Origin: DASULK01 sp036381835 | GTDB lineage: Bacteria > Actinomycetota > Actinomycetes > Mycobacteriales > Micromonosporaceae | Reading direction: 5' to 3' | Length of the DNA: 40,000 nucleotides | Assembly: GCA_036381835.1 (NCBI GenBank) | Contig: DASVCA010000147.1 | Span: forward strand, 1-40,000 | Notes under the pieces: model-generated | The model's input: the letters and a program-made list of their open reading frames with translations, nothing else | Databases searched by the model: none | Told to the model about the DNA's origin: nothing | Made by a program: the position numbers and the translations under genes | Part shown: positions 23,952 to 32,650 of the stretch, piece after piece | Layout: the number at the start of each line of letters is the position of its first letter | Numbering within the stretch: the first letter of the stretch is position 1

Positions 23952-25520
23952 TCAGGCGAGCAGGGCGACCAGCCGCCGGTTGACCGCGGCGAGGGTGGCT
24001 CGGACCACCGCCTGTCGGGGATCACCGGTGACCACGGCGGAGCCGGCCAGCTGTTCCACCCAGCCGTCGCAGGTGAGCAGGACCACGACGACCGCGACCT
24101 CGCAGGTGCCCAGCGGTACGACCGCGGTGTGCTCCACGAAGCAACGCCCCCGGCGAGCGGGTGGATTGGCGGCGAGCAACTCGTCGATCGCGGCGGCGGC
24201 CGCCGCCGCGGCCAACCGCTGCACGTACCCGTCCACGGCCGGGCCGCTCGTGCGGCCGGTCGCCGACCGCTCCCCGGCGACCAGGCGGACCTCGACGTTG
24301 GCATCGAGCCCGAACGTGCTGACCTGTACGTGGTCGATGACGACACGGGGACCGGGTCGCCGGCCCGACGCCAGCGGGCGGGACGGGCGGGTGTCACTGA
24401 CCGGAAGATCCCTTCCGGCGCGCGGCAGGTCGCCTGCCCCTCGCGTGCTTGATCCGACCGGTGTCGCGGGCGGCTCGTCCGGCTGCGTCCAACGAGTCGG
24501 GGCGTCGTGGCCGTGCCGGGTGCCCGAACGCCGTCGGCGACGTGGCGCCACAGGCGACCCCGAAGGCAGCGTCTGGGGTGCGGCCGCCAGGCCCATCCGC
24601 TCCTGCAACAGCCGCGCCACCGTACGGCTCACCTCCGCCGCATCCGCTCCGTCGGCGAGGTCGAGCCGCAACCGGTGAGCACCGTCCGGGGTGGTGCGCA
24701 CCGACGCATCCCGTACGCCGTCAACGCCGCGCACGGCCGCGAGGATCGCGTCCACGTCGAACCCGTCGGGGCGCTCGTGCGGTGGCGCCGATGTGTCGTC
24801 GCGGCGCAGGTGGGTGGCGATTCTGGCGAGTTCGGGTGTCTCTGCGGACGGCTCGGCCGCGGGGACCTCCGGCACGGTCGGCACATCCGGTTCGCCGGGG
24901 ACCCGTTGCGGCAGCGTGTCGGCGGGTGCGGGATGACCGGCGGTGGCTTCGGCACCGCGGGCCCAGGCCGAGCGGTCGGCCGGTACCGGCTTTCCTACCG
25001 CCTCGCGACGGGTGCCGGGCCATGGATCCCGGTCCGCTTCGGATCGCGCCGCTTCGGATCGCGGCCATGACTCCCGGTCCGCTTCGCGGCGGGCGGCGGG
25101 CGCCCCGCCGCCGCCAGGTTCCTCCGCAGCACCGGACCGGGGCGGCCCGTCCGGTTCCGCGCCGCGATGGCGCGCCTCCGCATCGGCGGCGGCCGCCTCG
25201 CCGTGGAGAGCCCCGCCCTCGTACCGCGAGAAATGCCGGATGTGCTGCTCGTCACCGTACGTGGCGCCGTTGGGGCGCGCCTGGCGCGGCACCTTCACCG
25301 GCGGCGCGGTCAGCGTTTCCCGATAGGGGTCCGACCAGGTCGGGGCCGGGTAGTCGGCGTCGTGCCAGCCCGCTTGGCCGGCGCCGATGCCGCCCCGCTC
25401 CGACGACCAGTCGGATTCGGTCGATGACCAGCCACTTTCGGACCACGACCGGTCACTCATCGAAGCCGCATCGCCCGCCGCAGGAGGCGTAGCGTCACCG
25501 GCTTGCCCTGTTTCGTCCAC
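23952..25520 (-). CDS. Uncharacterised low-complexity protein with conserved C-terminal domain
   Basis: 522 aa from GTG 25520 with GAGGAG 6 nt upstream. Roughly the first 250 residues are low-complexity, acidic/Ser-Trp then Ala/Glu/Arg/Asp-rich, with short imperfect repeats (SWSESGWSS/TESDWSSE; EADRESWPRSEA/EADRDPWPGT). A middle segment (about 250-315, HERPDGFDVDAILAAVRGV... GVRDASVRTTPDG) looks like a small alpha/beta domain, and the C-terminal 120 residues (from GPRVVIDHVQVSTFGLDANV) form a second ordered domain with an Ala-rich helix. I do not recognise a function. The C-terminal domain has weak overall likeness to regulatory dimer domains such as that of LeuA, which is only an impression. 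The gene is coupled to the DUF3152 gene downstream. Confidence 0.75.
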   Translation of the reverse strand: MDETGQAGDATPPAAGDAASMSDRSWSESGWSSTESDWSSERGGIGAGQAGWHDADYPAPTWSDPYRETLTAPPVKVPRQARPNGATYGDEQHIRHFSRYEGGALHGEAAAADAEARHRGAEPDGPPRSGAAEEPGGGGAPAARREADRESWPRSEAARSEADRDPWPGTRREAVGKPVPADRSAWARGAEATAGHPAPADTLPQRVPGEPDVPTVPEVPAAEPSAETPELARIATHLRRDDTSAPPHERPDGFDVDAILAAVRGVDGVRDASVRTTPDGAHRLRLDLADGADAAEVSRTVARLLQERMGLAAAPQTLPSGSPVAPRRRRRSGTRHGHDAPTRWTQPDEPPATPVGSSTRGAGDLPRAGRDLPVSDTRPSRPLASGRRPGPRVVIDHVQVSTFGLDANVEVRLVAGERSATGRTSGPAVDGYVQRLAAAAAAAAIDELLAANPPARRGRCFVEHTAVVPLGTCEVAVVVVLLTCDGWVEQLAGSAVVTGDPRQAVVRATLAAVNRRLVALLA

Positions 25521-25645
25521 GTGCGCTCCTCGGGTTACCCCCGCTGAGGCTACCGTGCATGGGCGGTCGCGATAAGTTGCACCGTCGGGGGTTTTCGCCG
25601 GCGCCAGACGTATGCGCCATCAGTATGGCTGATTCGGAGGTAACC

Positions 25646-26284
25646 ATGACTGCGGCGTCAGAAGGCGCGAGCACGGCCGGTCGGCCGACGCGTCTGCCGC
25701 GCTCAGCGCGGCGCAAGCAACTGCTTGCCGCCGCACAGGAGATCTTTGTCGCGAACGGCTACCACGCGGCGGCGATGGACGACATCGCCGAGCGGGCGGG
25801 GGTTTCGAAACCCGTCCTCTACCAGCACTTCCCGGGCAAGCTGGAGCTGTACCTGGCGCTGCTGGACATGCACTGCGACGCCCTGGTGGCGAGGGTCCGT
25901 GCGGCCATGGCGGCAACCACCGACAACCGGGAACGGGTCATCGGGGCGGTACGCGCCTACTTCGACTTCGTGGATCACGAGAGCGGGGCGTTCCGGCTGG
26001 TCTTCGAGTCGGATCTGCGCAGCGAGCCGGCGGTGCGGGAACGGGTGGACCGGGTGGAGCGCGAGTGCGTGGCCGCGATCAGCGACACCATCATCTCGAG
26101 CACCGGTGTGGACCGGGCGCGCGCCCAGCTGCTCGCCTCCGGATTGGTCGGCGCCGCCGAGGTGGCGGCGCAGTTCTGGCTGGCCGATGGCCGGCAGGTA
26201 CCGAAGGCCGAGGCGGAGACCCTGCTGGCGGCGCTGTGCTGGCGGGGCATCGCGAGCTTTCCGTTGCAGGATGAGTCGGCCTGA
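25646..26284 (+). CDS. TetR family transcriptional regulator
   Basis: 212 aa from ATG 25646, preceded by CGGAGG; upstream in-frame ATGs have no site. N-terminal TetR HTH: RRKQLLAAAQEIFVANGYHAAAMDDIAERAGVSKPVLYQHFPGKLELYLALL (residues about 20-72; key elements GYHAAAMDDIAERAGVS and LYQHFPGK). The C-terminal ligand-binding domain (about 80-205) is of the group with FDFVDHESGAFRLVFESDL, common in actinobacteria. Divergent from the low-complexity protein gene (gap 125 nt), which it may regulate. Ligand unknown. Confidence 0.92.
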   Translation: MTAASEGASTAGRPTRLPRSARRKQLLAAAQEIFVANGYHAAAMDDIAERAGVSKPVLYQHFPGKLELYLALLDMHCDALVARVRAAMAATTDNRERVIGAVRAYFDFVDHESGAFRLVFESDLRSEPAVRERVDRVERECVAAISDTIISSTGVDRARAQLLASGLVGAAEVAAQFWLADGRQVPKAEAETLLAALCWRGIASFPLQDESA

Positions 26285-26375
26285 CCGGTTGTTGGCGATC
26301 GGCTAGCCTTCGCTATGAGCTTCCGACCGTGCGATCGGTGTCGGTGGCAGACTCTGGCGGGAGGTAGGAGGGCCT

Positions 26376-26603
26376 GTGGAGGTCAAGATCGGTGTGCAGT
26401 ACGCGCCTCGTGAACTGGTCATGGAGAGCGCGCAGTCGCCAGCCGAGATCGAGCAGATCGTCACCGAGGCACTCGCCAGGAACGAGGGCACGCTGTCGCT
26501 GACCGACGAGAAGGGGCGACGCGTCATCGTGCCGGTGGCCAAGGTCGCGTACGTGGAGATCGCCGAAGCGGCGCCCCGGGCGGTCGGATTCATCGCCCGG
26601 TGA
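26376..26603 (+). CDS. DUF3107 family small protein
   Basis: 75 aa from GTG 26376 with AGGAGG about 6 nt upstream. It begins MEVKIGVQYAPRELVMES (GTG read as Met) and has the conserved IEQIVTEAL and GRRVIVPVAKVAYVEI segments. DUF3107 is a short actinobacterial family of unknown function, often close to a TetR gene and a ferritin-like or helicase gene as here. It converges with the ferritin-like gene, 49 nt apart. Confidence 0.92.
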   Translation: MEVKIGVQYAPRELVMESAQSPAEIEQIVTEALARNEGTLSLTDEKGRRVIVPVAKVAYVEIAEAAPRAVGFIAR

Positions 26604-26652
26604 GCCGACGCCCCACGCCGCGCTGAATCGGTACCCGTCGTTCGCGGTGCCG

Positions 26653-27330
26653 TCAGTTGTTCAGGCCGACCGCAGACATCCGAGCGGTGTGTGCGGTCGT
26701 CAGCCGTCGGAACAGCGCCTGAACGCCGGCGGGGTCGCCGGTGCCGCGGCCGATCAACGTGATCAGCGGCGGCCGCGCGGCGGCTACCCGGTTCGCCTGC
26801 GACAACGCTTCGCCGACCAGTCGTCGGGCCCACATGGACAGCCGATGGGCGAGCGTGGGATCGGCGGTGAGGGCGCTGCGGATCTCGACGGCGGCGAAAT
26901 CCGCGTACCGCGTGTCGTGCAGCACGTCGAGTAGCAACCGCCGGTCGGGTTCGCCCAGCAGCTCGGCGACCTCTCGCAGGAAGTCGTCGGCGATGGCGTC
27001 CCCGACGTACGCCTTGGTCAGCGCCTCCAGCCAGTCGTGGGGGACCGTCGAGTCGTGGTAGCCCAGGAGCGAATCACGGAAGGGCGCCATGGCCGCCTCC
27101 GCCGTCACGTCGAATTCGGCGAGCCGGTCGGCCAGCCGTCGGTAGTGGGCGATCTCGGCCGCCGCCATCTCGCTGAGCATCGCACGACGGTCGAGGTCCG
27201 GGGCGAGCCGGGCGTCGGCGGCCATCCGGTCGAACGCGAGCAGTTGACCGTAGGCGACCAGCCCCAGCAGGTCGATCACCGCCCCCCGGCTCGGTCCGGA
27301 GGGTGTGACGGAGTTCGCGGGATCGGACAC
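26653..27330 (-). CDS. Ferritin-like domain protein
   Basis: 225 aa, mainly helical. It contains MAAAEIAHYRRLADRLAE (about 54-71), which fits the ExxH iron-binding pattern of ferritin-like four-helix bundles, and a second acidic helix with LTKAYVGDAIADDFLREVAELL. It belongs to the actinobacterial ferritin-like fold family related to MiaE (tRNA hydroxylase). Iron binding or hydroxylation is possible but unproved. Located between the DUF3107 gene and the DEAD-box helicase gene, on the opposite strand to both, an arrangement I believe common in actinobacteria. Confidence 0.82.
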   Translation of the reverse strand: MSDPANSVTPSGPSRGAVIDLLGLVAYGQLLAFDRMAADARLAPDLDRRAMLSEMAAAEIAHYRRLADRLAEFDVTAEAAMAPFRDSLLGYHDSTVPHDWLEALTKAYVGDAIADDFLREVAELLGEPDRRLLLDVLHDTRYADFAAVEIRSALTADPTLAHRLSMWARRLVGEALSQANRVAAARPPLITLIGRGTGDPAGVQALFRRLTTAHTARMSAVGLNN

Positions 27331-27613
27331 GACGGCAGGTTACCGTCCCCGGCGGGTCGGGTATCCGCCGGTGTGACGGCCGCTGACGGCGGTGCCGCAG
27401 GGCCGTACCGGCGCGGCGCGTCCCGCCCGAGCGGCTCGCGGGGTAGCATTGACCCGTTACCGCGGGTCGAGATGATCGAAGACCCGTCCGCAGCGGCGCG
27501 AACGGCCCGGTTTGACCGCTGGCATCTCTGCCGGCAAGCCGCGTGGCCCGCGCTCACCATGCGCGCCCTGGCGAGTCACGGGGCGCACCACGAGAGGCAC
27601 CCCAGACAAGCTG
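27331..27613 (+). promoter_or_regulatory. Upstream region of DEAD-box helicase with candidate promoter and hairpin
   Basis: This 283-nt divergent gap has no convincing gene. TAGCAT at 27444-27449 resembles an actinobacterial -10 element; GACCCG (27451-27456) and CGGGTC (27463-27468) can form a hairpin right after it. If transcription starts there, the helicase mRNA has a 5' UTR of about 155 nt, a length typical of cold-regulated DEAD-box helicase genes. No clear -35 is seen. Confidence 0.35.
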
Positions 27614-29206
27614 ATGACCAACCACACCGAACAGAACTCAGTCAGTCCGGAGCTGCCCGGCACCAAGCCGGCGCAACCGGAAGCTCCTACTTTCGCCGCA
27701 CTCGGGGCGCGGCCGGAGACGGTCGAGGCACTGGCCGCGGTCGGCATCACCCATGCCTTCGCCATCCAGGAGTACGCCCTGCCGATCGCCCTGCGCGGCA
27801 GCGATCTCATCGGTCAGGCACCGACCGGCACCGGCAAGACCCTCGCCTTCGGGATTCCGCTGCTGGAACGGGTCCTCGCCCCGGCGGAGGGCGCGTCCGG
27901 CGAACCGCAGGCCCTCGTCGTGGTGCCGACCCGGGAACTCGGCCTGCAGGTGGCGAAGGATCTGGCGACCGCGGGCAGCACCCGCGGGGTCCGGGTGCTG
28001 CCGATCTACGGCGGCGTGGCGTACGAGCCGCAGATCGAGGCGCTGCGGACCGGGATCGAGATCCTGGTCGGCACGCCCGGCCGCCTGCTGGACCTCACCG
28101 CACAGAAGCATCTGCGCCTCAACCGCGTGCGCGCCCTCGTGCTCGACGAGGCCGACCGCATGTTGGACCTCGGGTTCCTCGACGACATCGAGAAGATCCT
28201 CGCGATGCTGCCCGAGGATCGACAGACCATGCTCTTCTCGGCCACCATGCCGGACCCGATCGTCTCACTGGCCCGGCGGTTCCTGCGCCAGCCGGTGACG
28301 ATCCACGCCGGGCACGTGGCGGAGACCGGGCCGTCGCCGCAGACCCGGCAGTTGGTGTACCGCACCCATCCGATGAACAAGGCCGAGATCGTGGCGCGGA
28401 TCCTGCAGGCCCGCGACCGCGGCCTGACGATGGTGTTCACCCGGACGAAGCGGGCCGCGGACCGGCTCGCCGAAGATCTCGACTTCCGCGGCTTCGCGGT
28501 CGCCGCGGTACACGGGGATCTGGGCCAGGGCGCGCGGGAACGGGCGCTGCGCGCGTTCCGTGCCGGGAAGATCGATGTGCTCGTGGCCACGGACGTCGCG
28601 GCGCGCGGACTGGACGTGTACGGCGTCACCCACGTCGTCAACTACGACTGCCCGGAGGACCCGGAGACCTACACGCACCGGATCGGGCGTACCGGTCGAG
28701 CCGGTGCGACCGGGGTCGCCGTCACCTTCGTGGACTGGGAGGACGTGCCGCGCTGGCGGCTGATCGACAAGTCGCTCGGCCTCGACCTGCCCGACCCGGC
28801 GGAGACGTATCACACCTCGCCGCATCTCTACGAGGACCTGGACATCCCGACCGATGCGTCGGGCACCCTGCCGGCTGCACGCCGCACCCGCGCCGGGCTG
28901 GCCGCGGAAGCCGAGGAGGATCTGGGCACCGCCCACGGCACCGGTCGTCGGCGCAGGCGCAAGCCGGGACGGGGTGAGCCGGAGTCGAGGGAGGCGGCGG
29001 AACCGTCGCCGGCACCGCGGCGTCGCCGGCGTCGTCGGCGTCTGGTGGAGGGTGCGACGGCGGAGCCGGCCGACACCGTCCTTGCCGAGCCGCCCGCCGC
29101 AACCGTCGAGGAGGACGGCACGACCCGGCCGCGTCGCCGCCGCCGCAGGCGCCGGGGTGCGGCGAGCGCACCGCAGGCGGAGTCCAACAGCCGTTCGATC
29201 GGCTGA
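27614..29206 (+). CDS. DEAD-box ATP-dependent RNA helicase with Arg-rich tail
   Basis: 530 aa from ATG 27614. All helicase motifs are in order: Q motif GITHAFAIQEYALP, motif I APTGTGKT, Ia PTRELG, Ib TPGRLLDL, II DEADRMLD, III SATMP, then in RecA2 VFTRTKRAADRL, ATDVAARGLDV (V) and HRIGRTGRAG (VI). The core ends about residue 415. The last 110 residues are rich in Arg with three blocks of six to eight (at about 439, 466 and 508) separated by acidic/Pro stretches, a probable RNA-binding tail. RhlE/DeaD-type helicases act in ribosome assembly, mRNA turnover and cold adaptation. The ribosome binding site is weak; it starts a same-strand run of four genes. Confidence 0.94.
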   Translation: MTNHTEQNSVSPELPGTKPAQPEAPTFAALGARPETVEALAAVGITHAFAIQEYALPIALRGSDLIGQAPTGTGKTLAFGIPLLERVLAPAEGASGEPQALVVVPTRELGLQVAKDLATAGSTRGVRVLPIYGGVAYEPQIEALRTGIEILVGTPGRLLDLTAQKHLRLNRVRALVLDEADRMLDLGFLDDIEKILAMLPEDRQTMLFSATMPDPIVSLARRFLRQPVTIHAGHVAETGPSPQTRQLVYRTHPMNKAEIVARILQARDRGLTMVFTRTKRAADRLAEDLDFRGFAVAAVHGDLGQGARERALRAFRAGKIDVLVATDVAARGLDVYGVTHVVNYDCPEDPETYTHRIGRTGRAGATGVAVTFVDWEDVPRWRLIDKSLGLDLPDPAETYHTSPHLYEDLDIPTDASGTLPAARRTRAGLAAEAEEDLGTAHGTGRRRRRKPGRGEPESREAAEPSPAPRRRRRRRRLVEGATAEPADTVLAEPPAATVEEDGTTRPRRRRRRRRGAASAPQAESNSRSIG

Positions 29207-29256
29207 CCGACCGACGGCGTCGCGGCGCTCGGTCGGCGCGATGTGAGGATGTGTCG

Positions 29257-30297
29257 ATGCACACCCCTCACGAGATCCTCGTCGCGTTGGCCGAGCAGTA
29301 CGCGTTCCGCGAGGTGGCCGTCCTGATCGCGCAAGGCGCCTGCGGTGACCGCCTGACCACTCGGACCGCGGCCCAGGTGCAGCAGTTGTGCGCCTTCGGG
29401 CAGCGACTGCTCGAGCTCGACGCGGAAGACTTCGGTCGGCCGGACGCGGCTGTGGGTGCCGCCACGGACACCTCGTTCGCCGATCGGGTGGTCGGTGACG
29501 TGGTACCCGCGGAACTGCTCGTACGGGCGTTGGCCTGCCGCATGCCGCAATCCCCCGGCGAACGCCACCGCGGGGCGTTGGGCTCGTTGCGGCCGGCGTA
29601 CCGGCTGCTGCTGGAGGTGATCGACGCCCACTGGCGGCGTCGGGAGATGAGCGCGCTGGTCGCCGCGATGCACATCGCCAGCGAGTACGGCCCGCTGCTG
29701 GCCTGGGAGAAGGTTCTCGGACACGCCGGTGACCCGGCTCGCCTGGCCGCGGTCGTGACCGGGCAGGACAGTGCCTGGGGTGACCCGGACGACCCGTCGT
29801 GCCCGCACACCAGGGCGGAGAAGGCGGCTGCCCGACGGTCGTTGCGGGTGGCGGATGGGGACTCGACCGACTGGCGCAACTACCTGGACCGGCAGCACAG
29901 TCACGTGGCGCACGCGCTGGGTGTCTGCGCGGTCGAGTGCGAACGTCCGTGCCGCGTGTTCACCCGGTTGTCGCAGGCGGATGAGGCGTCGGTCGTCGCC
30001 GGCAGCCGCCTGGCTTTGGCGTTCATCACGTCGCCGATCGTCCGGTTACGTCATTCGGCGCCGGTCGGCCACGGATTCGGGGTGCCTTCGCCGGCCGAGG
30101 TGCTCGACGCCTGGGAGGCTTCCCGCGCCCGGTTGGGTCGGCTGACCGCGGACGGGCTCGCCGATGACGGGTTCCCCCTGCCCGGGCTCACCCGCCTGTT
30201 CAGCGCGATCGCCGGAACACCCCTGACCCCCGACACCCTGCTGGCGGATACCGCCGCCGCGGTCGTGAACGCCTTGTCGACGGAGGAGACCGGTTAG
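29257..30297 (+). CDS. Uncharacterised protein
   Basis: 346 aa from ATG 29257, with GAGGA 7 nt upstream (a GTG at 29251 is too close to that site). No family is recognised with confidence. The protein is mainly helical, without membrane or signal segments. A central part has CPHTRAEKAAARRSLRVADG and DRQHSHVAHALGVCAVECERPC, rich in Cys and His and possibly metal-binding. It lies 50 nt after the helicase gene and 28 nt before an MBL-fold gene on the same strand, so the four genes may be cotranscribed. Confidence 0.75.
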   Translation: MHTPHEILVALAEQYAFREVAVLIAQGACGDRLTTRTAAQVQQLCAFGQRLLELDAEDFGRPDAAVGAATDTSFADRVVGDVVPAELLVRALACRMPQSPGERHRGALGSLRPAYRLLLEVIDAHWRRREMSALVAAMHIASEYGPLLAWEKVLGHAGDPARLAAVVTGQDSAWGDPDDPSCPHTRAEKAAARRSLRVADGDSTDWRNYLDRQHSHVAHALGVCAVECERPCRVFTRLSQADEASVVAGSRLALAFITSPIVRLRHSAPVGHGFGVPSPAEVLDAWEASRARLGRLTADGLADDGFPLPGLTRLFSAIAGTPLTPDTLLADTAAAVVNALSTEETG

Positions 30298-30325
30298 GCT
30301 ACCAAAAGGGGCATAAGGGGGGAAG

Positions 30326-31306
30326 GTGTTGAACTCTACCAGGGTACGCAAGAACCTCGAAGTGCTTCGGCCGTGGGCCCGGTACCAGCCCACCGACTTC
30401 ACTCACCGCCTCACCGCCCCGCTGCCCGGCTTCCGGGACCTGGTACGGATGCTGTGGCAGAGCGGACCACACCTGGCACCCCTGGGCGACGCCGATCGCA
30501 TCCCCGTCGCACGGCGGCCGTGGCTGCCCCGGGCCGGCCCCGGGCAGACCCTGGTCACCTGGGTGGGGCACGCCACATACGTGCTCCAGGTCGACGGGCT
30601 GACCGTGCTGACCGACCCGGTCTGGTCCGAGCGGATCCCGGGAGTCCGGCCACGGCTGACCCCGGTAGGGGTCAGCTGGTCGGCCCTGCCGCGAATCGAC
30701 GCGGTCGTCGTCAGCCACAACCACTACGACCACCTCGACGCGCCGACGATTCGGCGGCTGCCCCGCAACACCCCGATGCTCGTACCGGCCAACCTGGCCG
30801 GCTGGTTCCGACGGCTCGGCTTCCAGGACGTCACCGAACTGGACTGGTGGGAGTCCCGACAGCTCGCCGGAGTCGGCTTCGACTTCGTGCCCGCACACCA
30901 CTGGAGCCGGCGTACCCTCACCGACGCCAACCGCAGCCTGTGGGGCGGCTGGGTCATCACCGCAAAGACCGGCACCCGCATCTACTTCGCCGGCGACACC
31001 GGCTACGGCCACTGGTTCGGCGAGATCGCGCAACGCTACCCCGGAATCGACCTGGCACTCATGCCCGTGGGGGCCTACGACCCGACGTGGTTCTACCGGA
31101 CGGTGCACCTCAACCCGGAGGAGGCGGTTCAGGCCTGCCTCGACGTCGGTGCCCGCCGCATGTCCCCGATGCACTGGGGCGCCTTCGTACTCACCTGCGA
31201 GCCGGTCCTGCAGCCGCTGGAACGCGCCGTCACGGCCTGGCTGGCCGCCGGACGACCGCGGGAGGACCTCTGGGATCTGGCGGTGGGCGAGACCCGGACC
31301 ATATAG
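30326..31306 (+). CDS. MBL-fold metallo-hydrolase, NAPE-PLD/UlaG-like
   Basis: 326 aa from GTG 30326, with a G-rich ribosome binding site. The metallo-beta-lactamase motif SHNHYDHLD (about residue 131-139; HxHxDH) is intact. WVGHATYVLQVDGLTVLTDPVW precedes it; further ligands are seen in VPAHHWSRRT, FAGDTGYG and SPMHWGAF. The pattern WxGHAT…DPxW…AHHWS…FAGDTG is that of COG2220, which includes NAPE-phospholipase D and UlaG lactonase. Substrate in bacteria is generally unknown. It ends 2 nt before the methyltransferase start, indicating a common transcript. Confidence 0.9.
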   Translation: MLNSTRVRKNLEVLRPWARYQPTDFTHRLTAPLPGFRDLVRMLWQSGPHLAPLGDADRIPVARRPWLPRAGPGQTLVTWVGHATYVLQVDGLTVLTDPVWSERIPGVRPRLTPVGVSWSALPRIDAVVVSHNHYDHLDAPTIRRLPRNTPMLVPANLAGWFRRLGFQDVTELDWWESRQLAGVGFDFVPAHHWSRRTLTDANRSLWGGWVITAKTGTRIYFAGDTGYGHWFGEIAQRYPGIDLALMPVGAYDPTWFYRTVHLNPEEAVQACLDVGARRMSPMHWGAFVLTCEPVLQPLERAVTAWLAAGRPREDLWDLAVGETRTI

Positions 31307-31308
31307 GT

Positions 31309-32469
31309 ATGCCGCAACCGTTGGACACCGCCCTGGCCGAAGTACGGGAGCTGCTGCTCGGCCCCCACCTGATCCGCGCCGTGGCGGCCGGGCGCCGTCG
31401 TGGACAGACCCCCTCGGTGGTTCGCGCCGAGCTGCGCCCGGTCACGATCAAAGCCGGACCGCGACTTCAGGTCAGCACCTTCGACGGCAGCCGCCCGTAC
31501 ACCCGCAACCTCGCGCCGGGATCGGAGGCGGAGGCGGCGGTGGACGTCCTGCTCGCCGAGCCGTTCGGCAACTGGCACGTGGAGACGGCCGCCACCACGG
31601 TGCAGCTGCGGGTGACGAAGAAGGGCGACGCCCAGGTGCATCGCGCCGCGCCCCGTCCGGCCAATCGGTCGGCAACCGGCGGTGCCCCGTCCGCGCACGA
31701 CCGGGTGAAGGCATACCTGCTGGACCTGGACGACCCGCTGTTTCGCGTGCTGGGGGCGAGCGCCGCGAAGCGGCGCCAGGTGGACGCGTTCCTGCGGGCG
31801 TTGGCCGCCACCCTGGCCGACGCCGAGCTGCCCCGGCCGCTGCGGGTGGTCGATCTCGGATGCGGCAACGCGTATCTGACCTTCGCCGCGCACCGCTACC
31901 TGACCGAGCGCGGCGTCGACGCGGAGGTGGTCGGCGTCGATGTGCGGGAGGATCAGCGGCGGCGCAACACCGAACTGGCAGAGCGTCTGGGCTGCGCGGA
32001 CCGGGTACGGTTCGTGGCCGGCACGATCCGGGACACCGCGGTCGACGCGGCCCCGGATCTGGTGCTGGCGCTGCACGCCTGCGACACCGCGACCGACGAG
32101 GCGTTGGCCCGCGCGGTGCGCTGGCGGGCCCGCTGGCTGCTCGTCGCACCGTGCTGCCACCACGACCTGGCCGCGCAGTTGCGTCGGAAGCCCGCGCCGG
32201 CGCCGTACCGGCTGCTCACCCGGCACGGCATCCTGCGGGAGCGGTTCGCCGACGTGCTGACCGACGCGCTGCGGGCGGCACTGCTGCGCCGACACGGCTA
32301 CCGCGTCGACGTGGTGGAGTTCGTCGACTCGCAGCACACGCCCCGGAATGTGCTGTTGCGGGGCCGCCGCACCGGCGCACCCGCGCCCGCCGATCAGCGC
32401 GACGAGTACGACACCCTGGTACGCGAGTGGAACGTCACTCCACATCTGGCAGCCCTACTGGCGGACTGA
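31309..32469 (+). CDS. Class I SAM-dependent methyltransferase, RRNAD1/METTL25-like
   Basis: 386 aa from ATG 31309, 2 nt after the MBL-fold gene. An N-terminal region of about 130 residues (with SAHDRVKAYLLDLDDPLFRVLG at 125-150, quoted in part) precedes the Rossmann domain: motif I VVDLGCGNAYLTFA (about 180-194), acidic motif II VVGVDVRED, then VLALHACDTATDEAL and PCCHHDL. The ALHACDxxTD...PCCHH pattern fits PF13679 methyltransferases, whose eukaryotic members are RRNAD1/METTL25-like, of uncertain substrate. Co-location with a DEAD-box helicase suggests RNA or ribosome, but this is inference. A terminator lies shortly after. Confidence 0.85.
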   Translation: MPQPLDTALAEVRELLLGPHLIRAVAAGRRRGQTPSVVRAELRPVTIKAGPRLQVSTFDGSRPYTRNLAPGSEAEAAVDVLLAEPFGNWHVETAATTVQLRVTKKGDAQVHRAAPRPANRSATGGAPSAHDRVKAYLLDLDDPLFRVLGASAAKRRQVDAFLRALAATLADAELPRPLRVVDLGCGNAYLTFAAHRYLTERGVDAEVVGVDVREDQRRRNTELAERLGCADRVRFVAGTIRDTAVDAAPDLVLALHACDTATDEALARAVRWRARWLLVAPCCHHDLAAQLRRKPAPAPYRLLTRHGILRERFADVLTDALRAALLRRHGYRVDVVEFVDSQHTPRNVLLRGRRTGAPAPADQRDEYDTLVREWNVTPHLAALLAD

Positions 32470-32523
32470 TCCCGGCCGGCAGGCCGTAGTGGCCGCGGCG
32501 GCGTCTGAGCCGCGTGACGGAAG

Positions 32524-32565
32524 GTCGTGGTGTCCTGCTGCCCCCTGCCAGCAGGACACCACGAC
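32524..32565. terminator. Bidirectional terminator between convergent genes
   Basis: Perfect 17-bp inverted repeat GTCGTGGTGTCCTGCTG (32524-32540) / CAGCAGGACACCACGAC (32549-32565), loop CCCCCTGC. It separates the methyltransferase (plus) from the LAL regulator (minus) and so marks the left edge of the lanthipeptide region. Confidence 0.88.
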
Positions 32566-32650
32566 GTCTGCGATCCCGCCCATTCGGACCAAAGTGGCGG
32601 GAACTCAGCGAAGGTTACCCGATGAAGCGGCCCCGTCGCAGCCCGTACTC

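Noticed and set aside
27037..28977. 646-codon plus-strand frame before and across the helicase
   Set aside because: It overlaps the ferritin-like gene antisense and the helicase out of phase; no start signals.
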